Shown here piece after piece: positions 46,127 to 55,684 of a stretch of 64,000 nucleotides of DNA; the stretch's first letter is position 1; each line of letters begins with the position of its first letter. The stretch comes from Paenibacillus durus ATCC 35681 (lineage in GTDB: Bacteria > Bacillota > Bacilli > Paenibacillales > Paenibacillaceae). The notes beneath the pieces were generated by a model. That model searched no databases and was not told where the DNA came from. It was given only the letters and a program-made list of their open reading frames with translations. The stretch spans positions 3,348,001-3,412,000 of the forward strand of contig NZ_CP011114.1 of NCBI RefSeq assembly GCF_000993825.1, in the 5' to 3' direction. The position numbers and the translations under genes are program-made.

Positions 46127-46765
46127 CTATGAGATGGTTTGTAAAATTCTAACAATATCTTTTTCAATAGCGGAATCGTCTACCGTATCTAGATATTCCG
46201 GTTTAAGCAATTGATACTGTTTCATTTTATAATAATCAAAAATTGCTTGTTTCAGGGTCACATCATACTGAATAGAAAAAGATGGTTCCATGATCCGCCG
46301 CAGTACAGCGTCATCTTGAACCATAAACAGCACAGCGTTCACGCTGTTGAATATCTGCTGATCCATCCCGGAATCAAAAAAAGTTTGTAAATTTTTATTT
46401 CGAATTTGTTGGGCAGCTGCAAGCTTTTCAAAAAGGTGCGGATAAAATTCTTTGAGATCATGTATGAACAAATCAGATAAATAAATAACACATATCAACG
46501 ATTGTAGAAAGGTTTTTTGAAAGCGCTCGATAAATGAGACGGAATCATCTTTTACATCGGCATCAACTTCTTGCAAGAAGTTAATGGCATACTCTACAAC
46601 GTGCTGAATGATTTCATCTTTGGATGAAAAATGCTTGTAAAGTGTCACTTTGCTAATATCCATATATTTTGCGATATCGTCTATTTTTAGTTGGCTGAAT
46701 TTGGTTTTTCTAATCACAGGTTTTATTTTTTCAATATATTTATCAACGCTCACGGGTTTTCTCAC
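46127..46765 (-). CDS. TetR-family regulator
   Basis: 212 residues from a GTG at 46,765 with GAAGGAGG 9 bases upstream. The helix-turn-helix reads LKIDDIAKYMDISKVTLYKH; the C-terminal region is all-helical and AT-rich in coding. It is divergent from the GC-rich epimerase gene and 70 bases upstream is an inverted repeat between them. It is a local repressor in all likelihood; ligand unknown. It lies in a spot where Bacillus has tcdA next to rarA, so it is an insertion. Confidence 0.8.
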   Translation of the reverse strand: MRKPVSVDKYIEKIKPVIRKTKFSQLKIDDIAKYMDISKVTLYKHFSSKDEIIQHVVEYAINFLQEVDADVKDDSVSFIERFQKTFLQSLICVIYLSDLFIHDLKEFYPHLFEKLAAAQQIRNKNLQTFFDSGMDQQIFNSVNAVLFMVQDDAVLRRIMEPSFSIQYDVTLKQAIFDYYKMKQYQLLKPEYLDTVDDSAIEKDIVRILQTIS

Positions 46766-46835
46766 GAATTGAAGCCTCCTTCGATGCTCATAAATTATAT
46801 TATATCGAATTCGTAGGCACCACAAACTATTTATA

Positions 46836-46885
46836 AAATTAATAAAATTAACGAATTTAATAAAATTAGTTTACTTTATTAATTT
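46836..46885. promoter_or_regulatory. Putative TetR operator
   Basis: Arms AAATTAATAAA (46836-46846) and TTTATTAATTT (46875-46885), perfect and 11 bp long, with AT-rich spacer. It is the only strong symmetric site in the TetR/epimerase gap. Confidence 0.5.
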
Positions 46886-46952
46886 CCCGTTGTACAATCA
46901 ATCCTGTACCTAAACATCCTAAACCTGATAAACCAAGGGAGGAAAGAAAAGT

Positions 46953-47852
46953 ATGCGTGTTTTCGTAACAGGAGCAACGGGCTTCATCGGCTCTGCAGTT
47001 GTCCGCGAGCTTCTCGAGGCAGGGCATCAGGTCGTCGGGCTTGCCCGCTCGGGCACGGCCGCCGCAGGATTGACAGCGGCTGGCGCCGACGTGCTTCGCG
47101 GAGCCCTCGACGACCTCGACAGTCTTCGCAGCGGCGCCGCCAAAGCGGACGGCGTCATTCACCTGGCCTTCAAGCACGACTTCTCGGACTACGCCGGCGC
47201 GATCGCAGCTGATCTGCGGGCCGTCGAGACGATCGGCGTAGCACTCGAGGGCACGGGCAAGCCGTTCGTGGTCACCTCGGGAACATTGATGCTCACATCG
47301 TTGCTCCCGCCGGGTCGTCTCGGGACGGAGGAGGACGCGACTAACGCCGGAGTACCCCGGGGCGCGTCGGAGAACGCGGCGCTCGCGCTGGCTGAGCGCG
47401 GGGTGCGATCATCGATCGTGCGGCTTGCGCCGTCCGTGCACGGCGAGGGCGATCACGGCTTCGTCCCGACCCTTATCGATATCGCTCGCGACAAGGGCGT
47501 CTCGGCCTATGTAGGCGACGGGTTAAACCGCTGGCCGGCCGTACATCGCCTCGATGCGGCGCGCCTGTTCCGGCTGGCCGTGGAAGCCGCGCCGGCGGGA
47601 TCGCGGCTGCACGGAGCCAGCGACGAGGGTGTGCCATTCCGTGAAATCGCCGGCGTCATCGGCCGCCACTTGAACCTGCCGGTAGTCAGCATTTCCCGTG
47701 AAGAGGCAGACGCCCACTTCGGCTTTCTCAGCGCCTTCGTGTCGGCCGACAACCCGACGTCGAGCGCAATGACTCAAGAACGCTTGGGATGGCAGCCTGT
47801 GAACCCCGCACTGATCCCGGACCTTGAACAGGGTCATTACTTCAGGATCTGA
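46953..47852 (+). CDS. NAD-dependent epimerase/dehydratase-like SDR protein
   Basis: 299 residues: extended SDR with VTGATGFIGSAVVREL (NAD loop) at the N-terminus and the ARSGTAAAGLTAAGADVLRG pattern of the NmrA/atypical group; GGAGG upstream. It lacks the YxxxK pair in its usual place (the middle reads VTSGTLMLTS), so catalysis may be atypical. GC-ending codons dominate strikingly compared with its AT-rich promoter region and the TetR gene. It looks imported from a high-GC organism and probably detoxifies or reduces a small molecule; the substrate is unknown. Confidence 0.8.
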   Translation: MRVFVTGATGFIGSAVVRELLEAGHQVVGLARSGTAAAGLTAAGADVLRGALDDLDSLRSGAAKADGVIHLAFKHDFSDYAGAIAADLRAVETIGVALEGTGKPFVVTSGTLMLTSLLPPGRLGTEEDATNAGVPRGASENAALALAERGVRSSIVRLAPSVHGEGDHGFVPTLIDIARDKGVSAYVGDGLNRWPAVHRLDAARLFRLAVEAAPAGSRLHGASDEGVPFREIAGVIGRHLNLPVVSISREEADAHFGFLSAFVSADNPTSSAMTQERLGWQPVNPALIPDLEQGHYFRI

Positions 47853-47982
47853 AGATGTCCGATCCGGGTCACGAAGACGCCGCTCCTTAACGCTGAATCA
47901 GATGGAACCAAATGCAGGCAGCGTTCCGAAAAAGTGCGGATGCAGAGAGGCTGTCCAAAAGTATTCGTATTATAGGGGAATA

Positions 47983-48038
47983 ACCCCAAAATGACCTCGA
48001 AATCCACGATTACGTGGAGAGCGAGGCCATTTTGGGGT
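47983..48038. terminator. Long hairpin between the epimerase and helD
   Basis: ACCCCAAAATGACCTCG (47983-47999) pairs with CGAGGCCATTTTGGGGT (48022-48038), with TCCACGATTACGTGGA inside. One mismatch in 17. It could end both convergent transcripts, although there is no long T-run; it may also be a relic of an insertion sequence end (GGCTGTCCAAAAG lies just before it). Confidence 0.5.
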
Positions 48039-48055
48039 CTAACTTCAATGCCAGC

Positions 48056-50245
48056 TTAATTGCGATGGGATTCCCCCGGAACGTCCGGCCATCCGGGAGC
48101 CGTCTCCACAGCCTCCGCCGCTTGGCGCAAGTAGCCCGGCAGTCTGCCGTTATGCAGCAGCCACAGCTCATGCAGCGCCCGGGTAGAGCCTACATACAGC
48201 AGCTTCGCGTCCCACGCCGTTTCTCCGTAGGAGTCCAGGTCGGCATCCGCAACGATAACGGCGTCAAACTCCAGTCCCTTGGACAAATAAAGCGGCAGCA
48301 CCGAGAGCCCCCCCTGGTATTCCGTGATCCCCCCGTCGATCAGATGGATATCGTCAAAATGCTCCGACAGGACCTCATACAAATGCGACGCATTCGCCAG
48401 TGTCCGGGTCAAGACCGCTACCGTCCGGTAATCTCTCCCCGACAGGTCCGCAAGCGCGGCCTGAATGTCGGCCACCCGCTCCTCGCCGTATTGAATCATA
48501 CGTACGGGGCTGCCGCTGCGGAATACCGGGACGGCCAGCAGTTCACTGTGAACACCGGCCGACAGTATTCCATTTGCGAAATCGATAATTTCCATCGTGG
48601 ACCGGTAGCTGCGCGTCAGCGCATGGTAGGACGTGTGCTCCGGCTCGAACAGAGACTGCATTTCGTCCCAGTCATGTACCCCTTTATAGGCATGGATGCC
48701 CTGCGACAGATCACCCAGAATGGTAAAAGAGTGGCCGCGCACATACAAATCAAGCACTGCAATCTGGAACGGCGAGAAATCCTGCGCCTCGTCGATGACG
48801 ATATGGTCGAATTTCTGCACGCCCTCGTCCCCGTTCAGCAGGTAATGAATATAGAGCAGCGGCGGCAAATCCTCCTCCAGCACTATCCCCTTTTTGAGTT
48901 GACCGCGCGTTTCCTTCAACACGGCTGCCGGAATGGCTTCGGGCGCTTCAGCCGGCCAATCCGCAGGCGTCTTGACGGCGCGGAAGATTTGCTTGTAAAT
49001 CGTCACCGGATCGTATTTGGGCCATTTCGAGCCGTATGCCTTCTCACGCTGCGCCCCTTTTTTCTTCCGGTCTTTCAGCGCTGCGGCGGAAGGGCTTTTT
49101 TTCAGTTCCATTTCGATCCAGCGGTGAATCCGGGCCATTACCCGTTCCTTACGCTTGGCTGGCGGATAGGGAGCATATTCTTCATTATGCCACCGGAGAA
49201 TCGTCCGGCGGGGCAGAACCGCACCCTCCCACGGAATAAAATCTCCTTCGGGAACCGAGCCCGATTCCAACCGCCGCACCGCGTCTTCGATAATGGCCAT
49301 CAGCTTCGTCGCGCCCTTGAAGCGTCCCGGAGTCTCATCCGTGATTTCCGGCATGCCGCCCGGCGCCTCGAACCAGCGGTTCAGCGTTTCCATAGCGTCA
49401 TTTTGCGGCAGCTCCAAACCCAGCAAGCCTCCCGCCCAGTCGGCAAAGGTACTCTGCTGAATGTTGCCAACGCCAAGCTCGGGCAATACATCGGAAATAT
49501 AGTCCAAGAACATCCGGTTCGGGGCAAAAATAATCATCCGCTCCGCCGACACCTGCTCTTTATATTGGTACAGCAAAAAAGCGAGCCGGTGCAGCGCCAC
49601 TGTCGTCTTACCGCTGCCGGCCACGCCCTGGATGATGAGCGCTGTATTTTTTGCCGCCCGGATAATGCGGTCCTGCTCTTCCTGGATGGTCGATACGATA
49701 TCCCTCAGCCGGTTATCCTTGTTCTCTCCCAAGCGGTAGACCAGAAATTCATCCGATACCGCCGGGCCGTCACTCTCGCGGTCGTAAGTGTCCGCTACAC
49801 GTTCCAGAATCCGCTTGCGGATCACGACGTTGCGCTTAAGATAAACAAGCCCTTCGATAACGCCTTCCGGGGATTCGTAGGAAGCGGGCTCCGTGCCCCC
49901 GGTAAACGAATAGAACAGGCTCGCCACCGGCGCGCGCCAATCAATGACGAGCGGACGGTCGGTGACCTGCTCGCGGTCTACGCCGATTTTACCGATATAG
50001 AGCGCCTTGCGTGCCCCATCGCCGCTCTCTTCAAAGTCCAGCCGTCCGAAATAAGGCTCCTGCCGCAGCTTGGCCAGATTTCCGCGTCTTTGCTCCCTCG
50101 CATCCTCCAGAATCTGCTCTGTGTAATCATTGCCTGTGTACACCGGTGTGTTCTTTAGCGTCTCCAGCTGCCGGTCAATTTCCGTGAGCGCCGTGTTCAG
50201 CCTCTCTTGTTCCTCTTGATAGGCACTTTGAAAGTTGTCCTCCAA
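48056..50245 (-). CDS. helD: HelD-type RNA polymerase recycling ATPase (UvrD-like)
   Basis: 729 residues from a TTG at 50,245, with AGGAGG 9 bases upstream. A long coiled-coil N-terminus (residues about 1-60) leads to a superfamily 1 helicase core: Walker A GVAGSGKTT, Walker B IDEAQDF, and the GLEFDAVIV and GSTRALHEL blocks. The N-terminal arm and the lack of DNA-repair accessory domains are those of HelD, which pulls stalled RNA polymerase off DNA, not of UvrD or PcrA. Adjacent tcdA has its own terminator, so it is a separate unit. Confidence 0.85.
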   Translation of the reverse strand: MEDNFQSAYQEEQERLNTALTEIDRQLETLKNTPVYTGNDYTEQILEDAREQRRGNLAKLRQEPYFGRLDFEESGDGARKALYIGKIGVDREQVTDRPLVIDWRAPVASLFYSFTGGTEPASYESPEGVIEGLVYLKRNVVIRKRILERVADTYDRESDGPAVSDEFLVYRLGENKDNRLRDIVSTIQEEQDRIIRAAKNTALIIQGVAGSGKTTVALHRLAFLLYQYKEQVSAERMIIFAPNRMFLDYISDVLPELGVGNIQQSTFADWAGGLLGLELPQNDAMETLNRWFEAPGGMPEITDETPGRFKGATKLMAIIEDAVRRLESGSVPEGDFIPWEGAVLPRRTILRWHNEEYAPYPPAKRKERVMARIHRWIEMELKKSPSAAALKDRKKKGAQREKAYGSKWPKYDPVTIYKQIFRAVKTPADWPAEAPEAIPAAVLKETRGQLKKGIVLEEDLPPLLYIHYLLNGDEGVQKFDHIVIDEAQDFSPFQIAVLDLYVRGHSFTILGDLSQGIHAYKGVHDWDEMQSLFEPEHTSYHALTRSYRSTMEIIDFANGILSAGVHSELLAVPVFRSGSPVRMIQYGEERVADIQAALADLSGRDYRTVAVLTRTLANASHLYEVLSEHFDDIHLIDGGITEYQGGLSVLPLYLSKGLEFDAVIVADADLDSYGETAWDAKLLYVGSTRALHELWLLHNGRLPGYLRQAAEAVETAPGWPDVPGESHRN

Positions 50246-50407
50246 TTTCAGTTACCTCCTAAAAGTAGTATTGGGGAAAAGCCTTGTCCCCATCCATGTA
50301 AGGCAAAACCGGCTGAAGGAGCCTGCAGCCCCGCCGCCATGCTCGCACAAAAAGGATTCTTATTGTATCACAGGTGTGGAGCAAACGCTATACCTTATCT
50401 ATCTTCA

Positions 50408-50446
50408 GCAAAAAGAGCGAGCCGCCATATTTCGGCGCTCGCCCTT
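50408..50446 (-). terminator. tcdA terminator
   Basis: Minus-strand GCGAGCGCC (50442-50434), loop GAAATAT, GGCGGCTCGC (50426-50417), then TCTTTTTGC. Directly after the tcdA stop. Confidence 0.75.
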
Positions 50447-50459
50447 GCCTGGTTTTATC

Positions 50460-51215
50460 TTAAATTTTCACTCCACCGGCCTCCAGCAGCTCGCGAACGG
50501 CGACGCTGACCATAATCAGCCCCGCCACAGGCGGCACGAACGCGTTGCTCGCCGGCGGCTGCTTCGCTTTCCGGATCTCGGGCGCGTTCTCGGGGACGAT
50601 CTTATCCGTCACATCCTGACGCGGCTTCATCGGCTCCTCGGTTGAGAACACGACCTTAACGCCTTTCTTAATACCGTCCTTGCGCAGTCTCTGACGAATA
50701 ACGCGGGCAATCGGGTCCATTGTTGTCTTGGAGATGTCGGCAACCTGGAATTTGGTCGGGTCCATCTTGTTGGCCGCGCCCATGCTTGAAATCATCGGGA
50801 TTTTGCGGGCGAGGCATTCCTTGATCAGATGGATTTTATAATGAATCGTGTCCGATGCGTCCAGGACGTAGTCCGGCTTATATTTGAACAGTTCCTCATA
50901 TGTTTCTTCGGTATAGAACATGTTGAGCGCAATCGCTTCGCATTCCGGATTGATCAGCTTGACCCGCTCCACCATCAGATCCGCTTTTTTCTGGCCGACT
51001 GTCGTGGTGAGCGCGTGAATCTGGCGGTTGATGTTGGTGATATCGACTGCATCCTTATCAATCAGAATAATGCGCCCAACGCCCGTACGAGCCAGGGCCT
51101 CCACCGCAATGGAGCCGACGCCGCCGATGCCGAGCACGGCTACCGTACTGTTTTTCATAACTTCCAGACCCTCGGGTCCGATCGCAAGTTCGGTACGCGA
51201 GAACTGATGCAGCAT
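50460..51215 (-). CDS. tcdA: tRNA threonylcarbamoyladenosine dehydratase
   Basis: 251 residues of the ThiF/E1-like fold: ATP loop GIGGVGS, INRQIHALTTTVG, and VLDASDTIHYK. The closing C-terminus with a membrane-like stretch (VPPVAGLIMVSVAVREL) is typical. The enzyme cyclises t6A to ct6A at position 37 of ANN-decoding tRNAs. It follows aspS on the minus strand with only 12 bp between; the same gene pair is conserved in Bacillus (YrvM). Confidence 0.9.
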   Translation of the reverse strand: MLHQFSRTELAIGPEGLEVMKNSTVAVLGIGGVGSIAVEALARTGVGRIILIDKDAVDITNINRQIHALTTTVGQKKADLMVERVKLINPECEAIALNMFYTEETYEELFKYKPDYVLDASDTIHYKIHLIKECLARKIPMISSMGAANKMDPTKFQVADISKTTMDPIARVIRQRLRKDGIKKGVKVVFSTEEPMKPRQDVTDKIVPENAPEIRKAKQPPASNAFVPPVAGLIMVSVAVRELLEAGGVKI

Positions 51216-51227
51216 GATGTCAGCCTC

Positions 51228-53003
51228 CTATTTCTTGGCCTTTTCCTTGATGGCCACTCTGATATGCAGCTCATCCAGCTGTGCGTCTTTAACCGGGGAC
51301 GGAGCGTCCATCAGCAGGTCGGTCGCGCTGGCCGTTTTCGGGAAGGCGATCGTTTCGCGCAGATTATTGCGGCCTGCCAGCAGCATCACGAGCCGGTCGA
51401 AACCGAAGGCGATGCCGCCGTGAGGAGGCGTGCCGTATTCAAACGCGTCCAGCAGATAACCGAATTTATCTTGGACCTCTTCTTTGGATAGTGAGAGCGC
51501 GTCGAACATCTTCTCCTGCACATCGCGCTTGTAAATCCGCATCGAGCCGCCGCCGACTTCGTAGCCGTTCAGCACAATATCGTAAGCCTGCGCGCGGATT
51601 GCGCCGGGATCGGTCTCGAACAGGGCTACGTCTTCTTCGCGCGGACGGGTGAACGGATGATGCTCCGCCACATAGCGCTTCTGTTCCTCGTCATAGCCGA
51701 GCAGCGGGAAGTCGGTCACCCAGGCGAATTTGTACACACTGTCGTCGATCAGGCCGAGCTGGCGGCCGATTTTGAGACGGAGCGCACCGAGGACATCGGC
51801 GACGATCTTCTTGTTGTCAGCAGAGAACAGCAGCAGGTCGCCTTCCTCGGCTCCCGTACGTTCTTTAACGGCTGCAATCTCTTCCTCGGTGAAAAACTTC
51901 ACGATTGGGCCGCGGAACTCGCCTTCTTTGACTTGAATCCAGGCCAGGCCCTTTGCGCCGTAACGGGCCGCGTAAGGTCCCAGATCGTCGATTTCCTTAC
52001 GGGTCCAGGTGCCGCAGCCTTTGGCGTTAAGGCATTTTACTTCCCCGCCCTTTTCGATGACGGAGGCGAACACCTTCACGCCGCTTCCGGCGACGATATC
52101 GTTCATTTCGATCAGTTCCAGACCGAAACGAAGGTCCGGCTTATCCGAGCCGTATTTGCCCATCGCCTCGGCATAGGTCAGGCGCTGGAACGGCAGAGCG
52201 AGCTCAACGCCGACGGTCTCTTTGAACAGACGCTGCATCAGGCGCTCCATCATGGCAAGCAGATCGTCCTGGGAAAGGAACGACGTCTCGATGTCCACCT
52301 GCGTAAATTCCGGCTGCCGGTCAGCGCGCAGGTCCTCGTCGCGGAAACAGCGGGCGATTTGGTAGTAGCGCTCCACGCCGCCGACCATCAGCAGCTGTTT
52401 GTAAATCTGCGGCGACTGCGGCAGGGCGAAAAATTCGCCTTCATGCACACGGCTCGGCACGAGATAGTCGCGGGCGCCTTCCGGCGAGCTCTTGGTCAGA
52501 ATCGGCGTTTCAACGTCGATGAAGCCTTCCCCGTCAAGGAAATCACGGAAAATCTTGGCCGCTTTCGAGCGAAGCAGCAGCGTCTTCTGCATCTCCGGAC
52601 GGCGCAGATCGAGATAACGGTATTTCAGGCGCAGCGACTCATCCACTTCCACGCCGTCTTCAATGAAGAACGGAGGGGTCTTCGCGGCGTTAAGCACCTC
52701 GATTTCGGTCACGCGCACTTCGATTTCGCCTGTCGGCAGGTTGGGGTTGACGGTTTCCGGATCGCGCTGGACTACCTGGCCTTTGACCGCTATCACATAC
52801 TCGCTGCGGGTCTTGTCGGCAATTTGCAGCGCTTCTCCCGAATAATCCGGATTGAAGACAGTCTGCACGATTCCGCTCCGGTCGCGAAGGTCAATGAACA
52901 GAACGCCTCCAAGGTCGCGGCGGGTCTGCACCCAGCCGTTCAGTGTAACCGTCTGTCCGATATGTTCCGTCGTCAACTGGCCGCAAGTTTGGCTTCTTTG
53001 CAT
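51228..53003 (-). CDS. aspS: Aspartyl-tRNA synthetase
   Basis: 591 residues from the ATG at 53,003 behind GAAAGGG. Class II enzyme: N-terminal OB anticodon-binding domain (residues 10-110), motif 2 ([19 protein letters not shown]), the bacterial GAD insertion, and motif 3 ([15 protein letters not shown]). It charges tRNA-Asp; whether it is discriminating or also reads Asn tRNA cannot be decided by eye. It follows hisS on the same strand and shares its T-box leader. Confidence 0.95.
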   Translation of the reverse strand: MQRSQTCGQLTTEHIGQTVTLNGWVQTRRDLGGVLFIDLRDRSGIVQTVFNPDYSGEALQIADKTRSEYVIAVKGQVVQRDPETVNPNLPTGEIEVRVTEIEVLNAAKTPPFFIEDGVEVDESLRLKYRYLDLRRPEMQKTLLLRSKAAKIFRDFLDGEGFIDVETPILTKSSPEGARDYLVPSRVHEGEFFALPQSPQIYKQLLMVGGVERYYQIARCFRDEDLRADRQPEFTQVDIETSFLSQDDLLAMMERLMQRLFKETVGVELALPFQRLTYAEAMGKYGSDKPDLRFGLELIEMNDIVAGSGVKVFASVIEKGGEVKCLNAKGCGTWTRKEIDDLGPYAARYGAKGLAWIQVKEGEFRGPIVKFFTEEEIAAVKERTGAEEGDLLLFSADNKKIVADVLGALRLKIGRQLGLIDDSVYKFAWVTDFPLLGYDEEQKRYVAEHHPFTRPREEDVALFETDPGAIRAQAYDIVLNGYEVGGGSMRIYKRDVQEKMFDALSLSKEEVQDKFGYLLDAFEYGTPPHGGIAFGFDRLVMLLAGRNNLRETIAFPKTASATDLLMDAPSPVKDAQLDELHIRVAIKEKAKK

Positions 53004-53073
53004 GATTTTATCATACCCTTTCAAATTAAAAATCTCTATTTGTGATTACAGAATTAATGTTAATACTGCCGCC

Positions 53074-54327
53074 CTATTTAAGATACTGTCCCAGCTCTTC
53101 CAGCTTAACCGTGCGCTGCTCCCCGGTCGCCATCGACTTCAAGGCGATCTCTCCGCGCTGCAGCTCCTCCTCGCCGAGAATCGCCGTATAGCGCGCCGAC
53201 ATGCGGTCGGCGGATTTCATCTGAGCTTTCATTTTGCGTCCCAGATAATCGCGCTCCGCGGAGAAGCCCAGGCTGCGCAGAATGAACAGCTGCTTGGTAA
53301 CTTCGGCTTCCGCCTCTTCGCCAAGCGCTACGAGATATACATCCAGCGGCTTGGACGCTCCCAGCTCCACCTTCTGATTCTCCAGAATGAGGTGAATACG
53401 CTCAAGGCCAATGCCAAGGCCGATACCCGGCTGGTCCGGTCCGCCAATTTCGGCAACCAGGCCGTTATACCGCCCGCCGCCGCCGACCGTGTCGATGGAG
53501 CCGATACCGGCCGCCTTGTACTCGAACGCCGTATGCGTGTAGTAATCGAGTCCGCGTACGAGCCGTGTATTGACGACGTACTCGACGCCCATAGCTTCCA
53601 GATGCGCCCTTACCTTGGCGAAGTGAACCGTACACTCTTCATCCAAGCTGTCCAAAATGGACGGGGCATCGACGAATTTCTCCTGATCGACCTTGCAGTC
53701 CAGCACGCGCAGCGGATTCCGCTCCATGCGCCGCTGGCAGTCGCTGCACAGGCTGTCCTTCATCGGGCGCAGGAAACCGAGCAGCTTCTCGCGGTAGGCG
53801 GCCCGGCTGGGAATGTTGCCGACGGAGTTAATTTCAACCCGGACGCCGCTCAGACCGAGATCCTTGCAGAACTGGTAGCCGAGCGAAATCACCTCCGCAT
53901 CGATTGCCGGATCAACCGCGCCGAATGCTTCCACGCCGAACTGGTGAAACTGGCGGTATCTGCCCGCCTGCGGACGCTCGTAGCGGAACATCGGGCCGAT
54001 ATAATACAGCTTGCTCACATCCGGCTCTCCGTACAGCTTATTCTGTACGTAAGCGCGGACGACACCGGCCGTCCCTTCCGGACGGAGCGCCAGATCCCGG
54101 TCTCCCTTGTCCTTAAAAGTGTACATTTCGCCTTCCACGATATCGGTCGTCTCGCCGACGCCTCTTTCGAACAGCTCCGTATGCTCGAACATCGGGGTCC
54201 GGATTTCACGATAATTGAAGCGCCGGCACAAATCTCTGGCCTTCTCTTCAACGAACTGCCATCTTTCCACCGCGCCTGGCAGCAGATCCTGCGTGCCGGT
54301 CGGCTTCTCAAATCTCTCTTTAGCCAC
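53074..54327 (-). CDS. hisS: Histidyl-tRNA synthetase
   Basis: 417 residues from a GTG at 54,327 with GGAGGGA upstream. Class II signs: RPEGTAGVVRAYVQN (motif 2), the histidine motifs LVRGLDYYTHTAFEY and AIGSIDTVGGGGRYNGLV-like, GLGIGLERI (motif 3) and a C-terminal anticodon domain. It leads the hisS-aspS operon (70-bp gap), an arrangement general in Firmicutes, and is preceded by a T-box. Confidence 0.95.
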   Translation of the reverse strand: MAKERFEKPTGTQDLLPGAVERWQFVEEKARDLCRRFNYREIRTPMFEHTELFERGVGETTDIVEGEMYTFKDKGDRDLALRPEGTAGVVRAYVQNKLYGEPDVSKLYYIGPMFRYERPQAGRYRQFHQFGVEAFGAVDPAIDAEVISLGYQFCKDLGLSGVRVEINSVGNIPSRAAYREKLLGFLRPMKDSLCSDCQRRMERNPLRVLDCKVDQEKFVDAPSILDSLDEECTVHFAKVRAHLEAMGVEYVVNTRLVRGLDYYTHTAFEYKAAGIGSIDTVGGGGRYNGLVAEIGGPDQPGIGLGIGLERIHLILENQKVELGASKPLDVYLVALGEEAEAEVTKQLFILRSLGFSAERDYLGRKMKAQMKSADRMSARYTAILGEEELQRGEIALKSMATGEQRTVKLEELGQYLK

Positions 54328-54374
54328 AGCTGATCCCTCCTGATAATGCCCTTAACCACAATGAAATTTCCATT

Positions 54375-54720
54375 AAAAAATCCCCCGCCCTGTTCATCAA
54401 CAGGGACGAGGGATTATCGCTAACGATGATCACCCGTGGTACCACCCACATTCCGGCCGGAAACACAAGGTTTCGGTCCGCTCAAGCGGTTAACGCCCGC
54501 CTACGCGCAAGGGCGGCTACTGATGCGGCAATCGCCGCTGTTCACCGTGCGTTCTCGGGGAGGTCATTCATTCGCTCATCAACAGAATCCTTGCAGCCAA
54601 GTAAATATTAACGCCTGATTTCTCATGAAGGCAGTGTAAATATCAACGTGGGATTCCTCTCTGGGGTTGTGGGTGCCGAATTACTGGGTCCCGTCATCAA
54701 AACAATATTATGCCGTATAT
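54375..54720 (-). promoter_or_regulatory. T-box leader of hisS-aspS
   Basis: GGGTGGTACCACGGG on the minus strand (54447-54433), followed by a terminator (GGGATTATCG, AATCCCTCG and CCCTGTTGATGAACAGGG, CGGGGGATT, then TTTTTTAATG; 54,415-54,375). The likely specifier is GAC (Asp), 54,565-54,563, in AATGACCTC. The flanking sequence (ATGAA before, GAGAA after) aligns with that around the leuS specifier. The operon would thus sense uncharged tRNA-Asp even though hisS is first. Confidence 0.9.
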
Positions 54721-54726
54721 TGTTAG

Positions 54727-54755
54727 ATTCTACTGAACCACTGCGTTAAAGTCAA
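54727..54755 (-). promoter_or_regulatory. hisS-aspS promoter
   Basis: Minus-strand TTGACT (54755-54750), 17 bp, TAGAAT (54732-54727); start near 54,720. Confidence 0.75.
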
Positions 54756-54827
54756 GGTAAGGAAGCGACTTTATTCAGCAATTTTTATTTGCTCTGGCCC
54801 GCTGCGTTCACAGCCCATCACTCGGCA

Positions 54828-54860
54828 AAAAAAATGACCTGCAGCCGATTGCCGCAGGTC
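54828..54860 (-). terminator. Terminator upstream of the hisS promoter
   Basis: Minus-strand GACCTGCGGCAATCGGCTGCAGGTC stem, shown as GACCTGC (54860-54854) with GCAGGTC (54842-54836), then ATTTTTTTTGCC. A second terminator at 54,985 serves the next gene, so this one is extra. Confidence 0.7.
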
Positions 54861-54984
54861 CAATCTTATATATTATAAAAAAGGGGGTCATGGCTTTATT
54901 ATAAACACACTATGTTAAGCAAACATGAATGCAATATTACTTCTATATTACAGAAAAGAAAGCGTTTTATTTTCTTTGTATTTT

Positions 54985-55021
54985 AAAAGCCCCTCCCCTC
55001 CTAAAGATGGAAAAGGCTTTT
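54985..55021 (-). terminator. Terminator of the 55.1-kb gene
   Basis: AAAAGCC (54985-54991) pairs with GGCTTTT near 55,015-55,021, extended by TTCC/GGAG-like pairs inside, with TTTTAAAATAC on the minus strand after it. Confidence 0.65.
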
Positions 55022-55058
55022 ATTAATAAACCATTATACCGACACCATTCCAAAATTT

Positions 55059-55487
55059 TTAATCAAAAATTTCGACAAATGCATTTTTGCTCCGAAGGGT
55101 ATGCACCACCCCGTTGAAATCTTCGTCCGACACTTTAATTTCCATAACAAAATGCAGACTGTCCAAATCCCCGTCAGCGTACATCCGGTCTGCGCGGAGA
55201 TCGTCCCTGCCCAGATGATCATCACCATTCAGCGGTGATCTGTCTTCGTTAACGTCACCTGCGGCCACGGGTACTGACGCAGGAGCCGCACCGAAAGCTG
55301 CAAAGGTAGAACCGCTTCCCGCCAAATTATTCGCCGGCATGAGGGGAACCAGGAGCCGCCGGTCTTGCCCCAGCGGATCGGTTAACGCCCACACATCCAG
55401 CCCGTCCGCATCGAATGAAAGCAGCGCCGTCTTGGCTCCTTCCGCCTCATCTTCCGTTCTAAAATAAGCCTGAATCCGTCTAGTCAT
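55059..55487 (-). CDS. Conserved hypothetical protein, probable YflT-like stress domain
   Basis: 142 residues. The start MTRRIQAYFRTEDEAEGAK with a helix-strand pattern and the segment ALLSFDADGLDVWALTDPL is reminiscent of general-stress proteins (YflT) or of small alpha-beta ferredoxin-like folds; the middle is a low-complexity linker (ANNLAGSGSTFAAFGAAP). The second half (DSLHFVMEIKVSDEDFNGVV) repeats the alpha-beta idea. I cannot name a function. GGAGG lies 5-7 bases before the ATG. A clear terminator follows. Confidence 0.65.
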   Translation of the reverse strand: MTRRIQAYFRTEDEAEGAKTALLSFDADGLDVWALTDPLGQDRRLLVPLMPANNLAGSGSTFAAFGAAPASVPVAAGDVNEDRSPLNGDDHLGRDDLRADRMYADGDLDSLHFVMEIKVSDEDFNGVVHTLRSKNAFVEIFD

Positions 55488-55620
55488 GATTATCGCCTCC
55501 CTTAATTTAGAGTCATAACGTCACCCAGTCACCTTGACTCGGAACGGCTTTAATCTCCCTTCTGTTGTTCTTGGTCTCGTTGTTTTATTACCCGGAATCG
55601 GCGTCCTTCTAACCCGGTTT

Positions 55621-55665
55621 GATAAGCGCTCAGCTTATAGATTCTTGTATTTCGAAAAAAGCCGC
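55621..55665. repeat. Terminator-linked repeat, copy 1
   Basis: GATAAGCGCTCAGCTTATA (55621-55639) followed by ATT-TT-TATTT-CG and AAAAAAGCCG. It agrees closely with 60,401-60,443. Its core ATAAGC/GCTTAT is a 6-bp stem; on the minus strand both copies come straight after a terminator T-run. Confidence 0.6.
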
Positions 55666-55675
55666 TTGCTGCGGC
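55653..55675 (-). terminator. Terminator after the 50-codon small gene
   Basis: GCCGC (55675-55671) with GCGGC (55665-55661) on the minus strand and TTTTTTCG after it. Confidence 0.6.
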
Positions 55676-55684
55676 CCCTTTTAG

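Noticed and set aside
48014..50158. 714-codon open frame on the plus strand opposite helD
   Set aside because: Shadow frame created by GC-rich codons of the helicase gene; no motifs, and the minus strand has a complete, conserved protein.
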